This document shows, in pieces, positions 9,140-16,236 of a stretch of 64,000 bases of DNA. The stretch is from an uncultured Lachnospiraceae bacterium. Its GTDB lineage: Bacteria; Bacillota; Clostridia; Lachnospirales; Lachnospiraceae. Positions within the stretch are counted from its first letter, which is position 1. Each line of letters begins with the position of its first letter. The notes under the pieces are model-generated. The model ran no database searches. It was not told where the DNA came from and was given only the letters and a program-made list of their open reading frames with translations. The position numbers were made by a program, and so were the translations under genes. Location of the stretch: positions 1 through 64,000 of the forward strand of contig CADAIL010000018.1 in assembly GCA_902788035.1 (NCBI GenBank), read 5' to 3'.

Positions 9140-10582
9140 TTATTTTTTCAGAGAGAACGACATCTTTTCAATCGGCATAACGAGACCAACGTGGTCTCCC
9201 ATATTCCAGAGATATTCGTCGTCCACAATGAACTCCTGCTCGATATCAGTGTGAATAACGTAACTGTAGTGATCGCCTTTATAGATCAGATTGCTGATAT
9301 ATCCGTCGACAAGTCCTTCGTCGACATGGTCAGTCATCTGAATATCCTGAGGCTGGATTGCAATCATGATCTTAGTCTTGGCAGTATCAATCACGTCGCC
9401 GCTCGCGTCAATAATATTTCCGCTTGCATCGCGTTTGCTGCCCGGAATTATCTTAGTCACGCTCGTGTCAAGCACCTTATTGTTGTATTCGAGCCGATGC
9501 TCAGCGTTAATGTCGGCCGCGAAATAATTCGTGTGGTCTTCCGCGATCATGATATGAATGTTGTCCGGATCGACCTTCATGCCAACGTAATCGCCGACCT
9601 TCTGGGATTTGACGGACTGGACCAGCATCTCGCTCTTGCCGGATTCTATCGTGATTTCGTAATGTATGCCCTTGAAAATGACCGACGTGACATGACCCCT
9701 AATCGTCCCCTCCTCTGGAGCCGTGATAATGACGTCCTCCGGGCGGACGACCGCCGTGATGTGCGTACCCTCCTCGACATCGTCAACGCATGTGAATTCT
9801 CCTCCGCAGAAGCGGGCGCGCAGCTTCCCTGTCATTATGCCGTTGAAAATGTTACTCTCTCCGATAAAGTCAGCTACGAACGCATTTTTAGGCTCATTGT
9901 AAATATCTTCCGGCGTACCGATCTGTTGGATGCGGCCTTCAGACATGACAACAATCGTGTCGGACATGGTCAGAGCTTCTTCCTGATCATGAGTGACATA
10001 AATGAAAGTGATACCCAGGTTTCTGTGCATCTCCTTGAGTTCAAGCTGCATTTCCTTTCTCATCTTAAGGTCAAGAGCTCCCAGCGGTTCATCGAGGAGA
10101 AGAATCTCCGGCTCATTGACCAGCGCCCTTGCGATCGCGATACGCTGCTGCTGGCCGCCGGACAGGGTGGAGACGGATCTCTTCTCAAATCCTTCGAGAT
10201 CGACAAGGTCAAGGACCTTTTTCACTTTTTTCGATATGACATCCTCCGGCATCTTCTTCTGACGAAGGCCGAAAGCTATATTTTCATAAATATTCATATG
10301 AGGGAAGAGCGCATACCTCTGAAAGACCGTGTTGATCGGACGTTCATACGGCGGCAGGGCGGCAATATTCTTACCGTTAAGGAGAATAGTGCCTGAAGAA
10401 GGAAGTTCAAAACCGGCGATCATGCGCAGAGTTGTCGTCTTGCCGCAGCCGGAAGGACCCAGAAACGTGACAAATTCACCGCGCTTAACGTACAGATTAA
10501 AGTCTGATACTGCGGTGAATCCATTATCATACGTCTTTGTAATGTTCTTAAGTTCAATGATTTTTTCTTTACCCACTGCCAT
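9140..10582 (-). CDS. potA: Spermidine/putrescine ABC transporter ATP-binding protein PotA
   Basis: This ATPase (480 residues from the chosen start) drives polyamine uptake. Walker A is [12 protein letters not shown] (about 41-52), the signature is [14 protein letters not shown] and Walker B is [12 protein letters not shown]. The C-terminal TOBE region is longer than usual because of an inserted stretch (about 335-410) before the last segment, so it exceeds the typical 360-380 residues. I chose ATG at 10582 ([18 protein letters not shown]) on family grounds; the open frame extends 31 codons further upstream without a ribosome binding site. First gene of potABCD. Confidence 0.92.
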   Translation of the reverse strand: MAVGKEKIIELKNITKTYDNGFTAVSDFNLYVKRGEFVTFLGPSGCGKTTTLRMIAGFELPSSGTILLNGKNIAALPPYERPINTVFQRYALFPHMNIYENIAFGLRQKKMPEDVISKKVKKVLDLVDLEGFEKRSVSTLSGGQQQRIAIARALVNEPEILLLDEPLGALDLKMRKEMQLELKEMHRNLGITFIYVTHDQEEALTMSDTIVVMSEGRIQQIGTPEDIYNEPKNAFVADFIGESNIFNGIMTGKLRARFCGGEFTCVDDVEEGTHITAVVRPEDVIITAPEEGTIRGHVTSVIFKGIHYEITIESGKSEMLVQSVKSQKVGDYVGMKVDPDNIHIMIAEDHTNYFAADINAEHRLEYNNKVLDTSVTKIIPGSKRDASGNIIDASGDVIDTAKTKIMIAIQPQDIQMTDHVDEGLVDGYISNLIYKGDHYSYVIHTDIEQEFIVDDEYLWNMGDHVGLVMPIEKMSFSLKK

Positions 10583-10690
10583 AGTGTTATTATCCCCAAT
10601 CTTTGACCATAGTGTTGGTATGAAAACCATGTTGACTGATACTTCAGGCAGAGCCGGCGTTCCCTTCCCTGTCATGCATGACGCTTACTC

Positions 10691-10719
10691 AAAAAAAGAG
10701 CTGCCCGCCGGCAGCTCCT
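10691..10719 (-). terminator. Rho-independent terminator after yerC
   Basis: Minus-strand stem GAGCTGCC-GGCG-GGCAGCTC followed by TTTTTTT. It separates the YerC gene from the pot operon. Confidence 0.9.
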
Positions 10720-10732
10720 CCGTGCACACTGT

Positions 10733-11029
10733 TCATTTTTCCTTATTGCCAAGTCTCGCCCAGACAATGTCATAGCCATCGTTGCCATAGTTCAGTGAGC
10801 GATTGACACGACTAATCGTCGCGGTAGAAGCACCGGTTTTCTCTGAGATATCCAGATACGTCTGTTTGGCTCTCAGCATTCCGGCGACCTCGTATCGCTG
10901 TGATAATGACAATATTTCGTTAATTGTACATACATCACCAAAAAAAGCATAGCATTCCTCACGGTTCTCGAGGCTCAATATAGCATCGAACAGGCTGTCT
11001 ACCGCCTCGGTGTGAAGTTTCTTATTCAT
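10733..11029 (-). CDS. yerC: YerC/YecD family TrpR-related protein
   Basis: This 98-residue protein belongs to the TrpR-like YerC/YecD family of Firmicutes. The family's helix-turn-helix is visible as LSLSQRYEVAGMLRAKQTY followed by KTGASTATISRVNRSL, which is the recognition helix. No amino-acid ligand is established for YerC, so calling it a Trp repressor would be wrong. It has its own promoter and terminator, and may or may not control the adjacent pot operon. Confidence 0.88.
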   Translation of the reverse strand: MNKKLHTEAVDSLFDAILSLENREECYAFFGDVCTINEILSLSQRYEVAGMLRAKQTYLDISEKTGASTATISRVNRSLNYGNDGYDIVWARLGNKEK

Positions 11030-11071
11030 ATGTCCTCTCCTAATATGAATCAGTTTATGGCGTCTTTTAGT

Positions 11072-11100
11072 ATCTTAACACGCTGAACCGCTAAAATCAA
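11072..11100 (-). promoter_or_regulatory. Candidate sigma-A promoter for yerC
   Basis: On the minus strand TTGATT (11095-11100) and TAAGAT (11072-11077) are spaced by 17 bases. The predicted transcript starts near 11065, about 35 bases before the ATG. Confidence 0.55.
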
Positions 11101-11151
11101 GAGAAACACTTTATCGCTGTAAAATTTTAAACTTTTAAACGTATCGACCCC

Positions 11152-11349
11152 GTTCAGCTGAGCTGTGACTGAATTCCATGACCCGGCGCGCGCATCATCT
11201 TCATCGAAAAGCGCAGGTCCTACCCTGCGAGCTTGCGCAGGGGCGGCACGCCGCCCCTGCCCGATCTCTCCGGTCGGACCAGCAATGCTTTTCTCACGAA
11301 GACAGATGCCTCGCGCCGCTAACTTACATCAAGAACAGCTCATCTGAAC
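11152..11349. repeat. Large palindromic element, copy 1
   Basis: Outer arms GTTCAGCTGAGCTGT (11152-11166) and ACAGCTCATCTGAAC (11335-11349) pair with one mismatch; next inward GGCGCG/CGCGCC; then the conserved core from CATCTTC to GAAGACAGATG (about 11195-11307). The core contains GAAAAGC/GCTTTTC, a GGTCC/GGACC helix, the conserved words GAGAGATC and GCTCGCAGGG, and a GC-rich apical hairpin GGGGCGGC-ACG-CCGCCCC. It lies between the yerC promoter and the 3' end of the DUF4364 operon. No coding sequence is seen. Confidence 0.85.
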
Positions 11350-11448
11350 TGCTGCTATATCAGCCGTGATCAGACCTGCCTTGCTTTTCTCACGAAGACA
11401 GATGCCTCGCGCCTGTAACACACATCTAGAACAGCTCATCTGAACTGC
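11287..11448. repeat. Tandem duplication of the right arm of palindrome copy 1
   Basis: A 66-base stretch (11287-11352, from GCTTTTCTCACG to CTGAACTGC) recurs at 11383-11448 with few differences, a period of 96. Only the right arm is duplicated; the second copy has no left partner. The rest of 11030-11497 shows nothing further. Confidence 0.8.
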
Positions 11449-11497
11449 CTCAAGATCTGCGAAGGTAATGCAAACACACCAAAAAAGACACTGTTCT

Positions 11498-12010
11498 TCA
11501 CAGAAGCTTCTCCATGATGTACATATAGATTTCCTGAGACTTCTCCGGCCACTTCGAGCACACCCTCTCGGCCTCCTCCTCCATCGGGACCGTGAAGGTC
11601 AGATCGATAAGGGACTCATTTCCCTCCTTCACCGTGCAGGTGACCGCATAGTCGCCGTTGCCGGTCTGGCGGTAATCCGCTCTGGTACTGGACTCATTCC
11701 TGAGCTCGAACGCGTTCTCCCGCATGTAGGCGTCGATCTCCGCCTTGATGTCGTTGGATATCATGTAGGAAAAGTACTCAAGCGTCTTTTCCCCGTCCAG
11801 TGTCGCCTCATACTGAGTCGTGTTCCTGATCTGATCCAGCACGATGAGCTTGGAGTCGACAAGGTCGTTCAGGGCTTCCTGGATGTGAAAATAGTCTGTA
11901 TATTCCTTCTCAATCATGAACTCCGTGATCTGAGAGTTCGAAAGAGGAAATGTGACCTTGCGGAGCATATACAGGATGATCAGTTTATATTTTGTCTGTG
12001 CATCAGCCAT
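11498..12010 (-). CDS. DUF4364 family protein, winged-helix regulator-like
   Basis: This 170-residue protein fits DUF4364, a Clostridia family with a PadR-like winged helix at the N-terminus (KYKLIILYMLRKVTFPLSNSQ, split as about residues 7-27) and a mixed alpha/beta C-terminal half. The winged helix suggests DNA binding, but no target is known. Its start overlaps the rarA stop by eight bases, so it is co-translated with the recombination factor. It is the last gene of the transcript. Confidence 0.8.
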   Translation of the reverse strand: MADAQTKYKLIILYMLRKVTFPLSNSQITEFMIEKEYTDYFHIQEALNDLVDSKLIVLDQIRNTTQYEATLDGEKTLEYFSYMISNDIKAEIDAYMRENAFELRNESSTRADYRQTGNGDYAVTCTVKEGNESLIDLTFTVPMEEEAERVCSKWPEKSQEIYMYIMEKLL

Positions 12011-13334
12011 TTTGTTTTCCCCTCTGTTTTATTTCCCGAAGTCTTCTCACAGTCTCAGCCTCGTGTCCGATACTGCCCGGCACGTAGAACTGTTCATCTT
12101 TTATCTCATCGGGCAGATACTGCTGGTCCACCCAGTGATCTGGGAAGTCATGCGCGTATTTGTAGCCGACGGCCTGAGGGACATCTCCCTCGCCGTTCGC
12201 ATGGATATTTTTCAAATGTCCCGGCACTGAAGTCTTCACGCGGGCCACATTGTCAAGCGCTCGTCCAATGGCTTCGTAGGCTGCATTGCTTTTCGGCGCG
12301 TTGGCAACGTATATGGCTGCCTCGGCAAGGGGAATCCTCGCCTCCGGCATACCGACTCGCTCCACGACAAGACTGGCTGCGGACGCAACGACCAGGGCAT
12401 TGGGATCGGCCAGGCCTACATCCTCCGCTGCACATATCATGATCCTGCGGGCAATGAATTTAATGTCCTCGCCGGCTGCGAGCATTTTAGCCAGATAATA
12501 GACCGCGGCATCTGGGTCAGAGCCCCGCATGCTCTTGATAAAAGCCGAGATTGTATCATAATGCTGTTCACCATTCTTGTCATAGTGGACAGCCCTTTTC
12601 TGGATACAGTCTGAGGCAGTGTCGAGATCTATAACGATTTCCCCGTTTTCGTCGGGCTCCGTCGTCATGACCGCAAGCTCAATTGCATTCAGCGCGCTTC
12701 TTGCGTCCCCTCCCGCTGTATCTGCCAGAAAATCTCTGGCTTCCGGCAGAAGCCGCGCGCGCATTGCTCCGAGACCTCTCTCCCTGTCCGTCATAGCACG
12801 GTCGATAATAACTGCCACATCTTCTTTAGAGAGCGGGTGCAGTTCAAAAATCGTGCTTCGTGACAGGAGCGCCGAATTGACCTCAAAGTAAGGATTCTCA
12901 GTCGTAGCGCCGATGAGGATCAGAGTTCCGTCCTCGACGAAAGGAAGAAGATAATCCTGCTGGGATTTATTGAATCTGTGGATCTCATCTATAAACAGGA
13001 TAGTCCGTCTGCCGAATCCTCCCGCTGCCTCCTTCGCGTCCGCAACTACCTGCTCCATATCCTTTTTTCCGGATGTGGTTGCGTTGATCTGTCGAAAGTT
13101 GGCGTTGGTCGTGTTGGCTATGACCCTGGCAAGTGTTGTCTTTCCGGTTCCCGGAGGGCCGTAGAAAATAACACTTGTCAGTTTATCAGCCAGTATCGCC
13201 CGGTAGAGGAGCCGTCCCCTGCCGATGATATGCTGCTGACCGACCACTTCATCGAGTGTGCGGGGGCGCAGCCGGCTTGCCAGCGGAGACTCTGTCTCCT
13301 GCTTTTTCTTCTGCATGTAATCAAATAAATCCAT
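12003..13334 (-). CDS. rarA: Replication-associated recombination protein A (MgsA/RarA AAA ATPase)
   Basis: This 443-residue clamp-loader-like ATPase acts at stalled replication forks. Walker A GPPGTGKTTLARV is near residue 59, Walker B ILFIDEIHRFNKSQQD near 113, sensor I ATTENPYFEVNSALLSR, and the C-terminal tetramerisation region holds the family motif ARRIMICAAEDVGLADPNAL and PKSNAAYEAIG. Length is normal. It lies directly downstream of the ribosomal protein operon terminator and upstream of DUF4364. Confidence 0.95.
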   Translation of the reverse strand: MDLFDYMQKKKQETESPLASRLRPRTLDEVVGQQHIIGRGRLLYRAILADKLTSVIFYGPPGTGKTTLARVIANTTNANFRQINATTSGKKDMEQVVADAKEAAGGFGRRTILFIDEIHRFNKSQQDYLLPFVEDGTLILIGATTENPYFEVNSALLSRSTIFELHPLSKEDVAVIIDRAMTDRERGLGAMRARLLPEARDFLADTAGGDARSALNAIELAVMTTEPDENGEIVIDLDTASDCIQKRAVHYDKNGEQHYDTISAFIKSMRGSDPDAAVYYLAKMLAAGEDIKFIARRIMICAAEDVGLADPNALVVASAASLVVERVGMPEARIPLAEAAIYVANAPKSNAAYEAIGRALDNVARVKTSVPGHLKNIHANGEGDVPQAVGYKYAHDFPDHWVDQQYLPDEIKDEQFYVPGSIGHEAETVRRLREIKQRGKQNG

Positions 13335-13354
13335 ATTGGCTCCATATTGGAAAA

Positions 13355-13436
13355 AGGGCTGTCACATAATACAACAAGGCGCCGCGACCGGATCGGTGAC
13401 AGGCGGCGCGCATTTCGCTGCATTATGAGACAGCCC
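13355..13436 (-). terminator. Long stem terminator after rplT
   Basis: Outer arms AGGGCTGTC...CATAAT and ATTATG..GACAGCCCT pair over about 17 bases, with an inner GC-rich hairpin (GGCGCCGC / GCGGCGCG). On the minus strand CCCTTTTTCC follows. The stem carries the recurring CTGTC word. It closes the infC operon. Confidence 0.8.
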
Positions 13437-13451
13437 TCATGGTTATTCGGA

Positions 13452-13808
13452 TTAAGCGAGCTTGTTCTTTGCGAGCTCTACGAGTGTTGCAAATCCCTCT
13501 GCGTCGTTGACAGCGAGGTCAGCGAGCATCTTGCGGTTCATATCCACGCCTGCAAGCTTGAGGCCATGCATGAACTGGCTGTAGGAAAGGCCGTTAATAC
13601 GGGATGCAGCGTTGATACGAGCGATCCAGAGTTTACGGAAATCTCTCTTTCTCTGCTTGCGGCCTGCGTATGCGCTTGTAAGAGCACGCATAACGGACTG
13701 CTTAGCGATTCTGTACTGTTTTGATCTTGCGCCATAATAGCCTTTTGCAAGCTTCAGAACGCGGTTATGTCTTTTCTTGGCGTTTAAGCCACCTTTAATT
13801 CTTGCCAT
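13452..13808 (-). CDS. rplT: 50S ribosomal protein L20
   Basis: This 118-residue protein is full length with the conserved start [30 protein letters not shown] (cited in part: [15 protein letters not shown]). It binds 23S rRNA early in 50S assembly. In Bacillus subtilis L20 also represses its own operon by binding the infC leader; the leader seen here fits the same scheme. It is the last gene of infC-rpmI-rplT. Confidence 0.98.
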   Translation of the reverse strand: MARIKGGLNAKKRHNRVLKLAKGYYGARSKQYRIAKQSVMRALTSAYAGRKQRKRDFRKLWIARINAASRINGLSYSQFMHGLKLAGVDMNRKMLADLAVNDAEGFATLVELAKNKLA

Positions 13809-13880
13809 TTTCTAATACTCCTCTCAATAGTCTGGTGTGATCCGACAAAAAAGCCTTGGACTCGCACAATCTCCTGAAAA

Positions 13881-14078
13881 TTAATCGTACGGCAGAAGTC
13901 TCTTCATTACCTGTGCGTTTGTATGGTCCGTAATAGTTGCCTTACGCAGGTTTCTCTTTGTCTTTGCAGACTTCTTGGTAAGGATGTGGCTCTTATAGGC
14001 CTTCATTCTCTTCAGCTTTCCAGTTCCAGTTACATGAAAGCGCTTCTTTGCGGCTCTCTTGGTCTTCATTTTCGGCAT
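13881..14078 (-). CDS. rpmI: 50S ribosomal protein L35
   Basis: This 65-residue basic protein ([20 protein letters not shown] at the start, [12 protein letters not shown] later) is a normal-length L35. It lies between infC and rplT, the standard order. Confidence 0.97.
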   Translation of the reverse strand: MPKMKTKRAAKKRFHVTGTGKLKRMKAYKSHILTKKSAKTKRNLRKATITDHTNAQVMKRLLPYD

Positions 14079-14151
14079 GGTGTTAATCTCCTCTCTTTGG
14101 TTTAGTAACTTGCCTTATATATAGACACGGCACAGGCAGACTGCGCCAGGG

Positions 14152-14664
14152 TTACTTTTTGCTCTTTTCTGCAAGGAACATTGTCATGAAGCGGCCTTCC
14201 ATCTTGGGGGGCTTTTCGACATTGGCAATATCGGAAAGCTTAGCCGCGAAATCTTCCATCATGGGGCGGCTCTGGTTCGTGTGGGCCATTTCACGTCCGC
14301 GGAAACGGATGCTTACTTTTACTTTGTTACCCTTTTCAATGAACTTGCGGGCAGCTGCGATCTTCGTGTTGAGGTCATTCTCGTCAATATTCGGGGACAT
14401 ACGAACTTCCTTGACTTCGACGATCTTCTGTTTCTTTCTGGCTTCCTTCTCCTTCCGGGTCTGCTCATAGCGATACTTGCCGTAATCGATGATTTTGCAG
14501 ACCGGCGGCTGCGCTTTCGGAGCGATCTTAACCAGATCCAGACCTGCCTCCTCGGCAAGCTGCAGAGCACGTGATGTCGGCATAATGCCAAGCTGGTCAC
14601 CGTTTTCGCTGATCAGACGTACCTCGCGGTCTCTGATCTGTCCGTTAATCATTAATTCGCTAAT
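14152..14664 (-). CDS. infC: Translation initiation factor IF-3, probable AUU start
   Basis: IF-3 keeps the 30S subunit free and checks start-codon choice. The protein (about 170 residues) begins ISELMINGQIRDREVRLI and has the N-domain, the linker helix (RYEQTRKEKEARKKQK) and the C-domain. I place the start at ATT (14664-14662): GGAGG lies 8 bases before it, whereas an ATG at 14679 overlaps that same ribosome binding site. AUU starts for infC are known in E. coli and Bacillus and let IF-3 repress its own synthesis. An attenuator lies in the leader. Confidence 0.92.
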   Translation of the reverse strand: MSELMINGQIRDREVRLISENGDQLGIMPTSRALQLAEEAGLDLVKIAPKAQPPVCKIIDYGKYRYEQTRKEKEARKKQKIVEVKEVRMSPNIDENDLNTKIAAARKFIEKGNKVKVSIRFRGREMAHTNQSRPMMEDFAAKLSDIANVEKPPKMEGRFMTMFLAEKSKK

Positions 14665-14760
14665 CTTTCCACCCTCCATAAAACAAACTGAAGTAAAACC
14701 ACTGTCTATGCCCGGTCCGTTTCTCGATTCACATGAGCTGTAATATCTGCTCTCAGCAAG

Positions 14761-14791
14761 AAAAAAACCAGGCAGCGCAAAGCCACCTGGT
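14761..14791 (-). promoter_or_regulatory. Transcription attenuator in the infC leader (L20 leader-like)
   Basis: On the minus strand CCAGGTGGC-TTTGC-GCTGCCTGG forms a stem with two G-U pairs followed by TTTTTTT, about 97 bases before the infC start and downstream of the promoter. A terminator inside a ribosomal protein leader fits L20-controlled attenuation as described for Bacillus subtilis. I cannot confirm the antiterminator fold by eye. Confidence 0.8.
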
Positions 14792-14884
14792 CATAGAATA
14801 CCTAATAAGTACATATCTATGAACGCCCGGTCGCCCAATTGCGCCGGGGTGAGAGCGTGGCTCTGCTTGTTTTTCAACCACATA

Positions 14885-14913
14885 AATATAGCATGCCCCA
14901 TCAGGTCCGTCAA
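14885..14913 (-). promoter_or_regulatory. Sigma-A promoter of the infC-rpmI-rplT operon
   Basis: On the minus strand TTGACG (14908-14913) and TATATT (14885-14890) are 17 bases apart. Transcription should start near 14878, giving a leader of about 214 bases that contains the attenuator. Confidence 0.8.
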
Positions 14914-14958
14914 GCACATTTTTTATATTTATTTCTATGAATATGATCTTTGCGCCTG

Positions 14959-15180
14959 GCACATGACAGTTCAGACGGGCTGCTCTTCCAAGTCGGCTGC
15001 GGCTGCAAAGTATATTTGTGTCTGGCATGTGACAGTTCAGACGGGCTGCTCTTCCAAGTCGGCTGCGGCTGCAAAGTATATTTGTGTCTGGCATGTGACA
15101 GTTCAGACGGGCTGCTCTCCAAGTCGGCTGCGGCTGCAAAGTATATTTGTGTCTGGCATGTGACAGTTCAGACGGGCTGC
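14959..15180. repeat. Tandem array of about 66-bp units derived from a palindrome arm
   Basis: The word GTTCAGAC occurs at 14969, 15035, 15101 and near 15166 (period 66, 66, 65). Each unit carries TGACAGTTCAGACGGGCTGC plus AAGTCGGCTGCGGCTGC. The unit is the left arm of palindrome copy 2, which follows directly. A right-arm fragment (ATGATCTTTGCGCC) precedes the array at about 14943. Because 66 is a multiple of 3 the array is open in several frames, but the translations look artificial. Confidence 0.9.
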
Positions 15181-15369
15181 TCCTGCTGTTCGTTGTCGGC
15201 GCAAAGTATCCATCTTCGTGAGAAAAACATTGCGGGTCCGACTGAGAGATCGAGCAAGGGCGGCGTGCCGCCCCTGCTCATAGCTCGCAGGGAAGGACCT
15301 GCGTTTTTCGATGAAGATGATCTTTGCGCCGCGATTTAAAACTTCCGGGCAGCCAGTCTGAACTATCAC
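15160..15369. repeat. Large palindromic element, copy 2
   Basis: Outermost arms GTGACAGTTCAGAC (15160-15173) and GTCTGAACTATCAC (15356-15369) pair with one C-A that would be G-U in the minus-strand RNA. Inward come GGCTGC/GCAGCC, a perfect GGCGCAAAG/CTTTGCGCC, then the core (15211-15319): CATCTTC/GAAGATG, GAAAAAC/GTTTTTC, GCGGGTCC/GGACCTGC, conserved loop words GACTGAGAGATC and GCTCGCAGGGAA, and apex AGCAAGGGCGGC-GT-GCCGCCCCTGCT. It lies between the infC promoter and the end of the following operon. Confidence 0.9.
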
Positions 15370-15379
15370 TCTAGGATCC

Positions 15380-16150
15380 TCACAGGTCTGCCTTCACATT
15401 GAACTCGAAGCTGTCCGGATCCTCAAAACTTGCCTTGTAGAGGAGCGTCACAGAAGAGTCGCTGTCCTCAGGCAGAATAAATCCGAAGGAGCTTGTGAAC
15501 TTCTCGCCTGAACCGATCGGCATAGGCTCCGGATGATTCCCGCTTGTCGGGTCAAATATATATGACGCACAGGCCCTGCCCTTTGAATCGGTGAGCATGA
15601 AGCACGTATCCCCGACGAGGAGATCCGCGTAATTGTGGTTATTGGCATACGTGTATGTGACCTCAACAACACGGTCAGCCCGAATACCCGCCGAACGCTC
15701 ATCCGTCAGGCGGATCGAATCGATCGTCAGGTCGAAGGTTCCCCTCGGAGACTCGACCGTCACTGTATCACCCACTTTAACTTCCAGAGAATTCTGTGAG
15801 GCTGTGACGATTTCTCCCGGAATGACATTAAAGCCTTCACCGAGGGTTGAGTCAGTAGAGACTTCGTCTGCCGGATCCTGCTTTGAGACATCGACCCACT
15901 TATCCGACTTGCTCGCTGCATTCTCGTCCGGCTTTTCATCCGGCTCATGGCGGACCGCTTCCGGATCCTCCGGCCACGATTCCATGATCGGAGCTGCCAC
16001 GGAGCTGCTGTCAGCCGGGGACGCCGCGTAAGAATCGGCGGAAACCGCGGAGTCCGTTCCCTGTACCGCGGCCGTTTTGGTCTGACCGCAGCCTGCGGTA
16101 ATCAGGCTGACGGCGAGAACACAACATATAGCGACTTTTCTTCTCATCAT
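15380..16150 (-). CDS. Lipoprotein with DUF5067/DUF4352-like domain
   Basis: This 256-residue protein has a lipoprotein signal (LAVSLITAGCGQ, lipobox cysteine near residue 21). A Ser/Ala/Asp-rich linker (about 25-110) leads to a C-terminal beta-sandwich resembling DUF5067 or DUF4352, starting at SLEVKVGDTVTV and ending SFEFNVKADL, a region often called telokin-like. Such domains occur on exported Firmicute lipoproteins of unknown role. The start at 16150 has AGGAGGTGACAAT before it; the frame runs further upstream without a site. It is the last gene before the palindrome. Confidence 0.7.
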   Translation of the reverse strand: MMRRKVAICCVLAVSLITAGCGQTKTAAVQGTDSAVSADSYAASPADSSSVAAPIMESWPEDPEAVRHEPDEKPDENAASKSDKWVDVSKQDPADEVSTDSTLGEGFNVIPGEIVTASQNSLEVKVGDTVTVESPRGTFDLTIDSIRLTDERSAGIRADRVVEVTYTYANNHNYADLLVGDTCFMLTDSKGRACASYIFDPTSGNHPEPMPIGSGEKFTSSFGFILPEDSDSSVTLLYKASFEDPDSFEFNVKADL

Positions 16151-16236
16151 ATTGTCACCTCCTGCTCTTTTTCCTGCAAGACCTGGCGTTACTGTCAAAG
16201 ATGTACCATGTGCCCAAAACCGGCTTAAAACATGTA

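Noticed and set aside
8861-10396. 511-codon plus-strand frame opposite potA and potB
   Set aside because: It is the complement of clearly coding DNA with all PotA and PotB motifs on the minus strand; no start signal or family match.
10583-10675. Longer start for PotA at 10675
   Set aside because: The extra 31 residues resemble no PotA N-terminus and no ribosome binding site precedes them.
14753-15163. Open frames across the 66-bp array with 22-residue peptide repeats
   Set aside because: The frames exist only because the period is a multiple of three. They are open on both strands, with no ribosome binding sites and no plausible protein.
14959-15180. Possible CRISPR array (regular repeats)
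   Set aside because: Units are 65-66 bp and repeat end to end with no unique spacers; the same holds for the 53-bp, 35-bp and 108-bp arrays. There are no cas genes.
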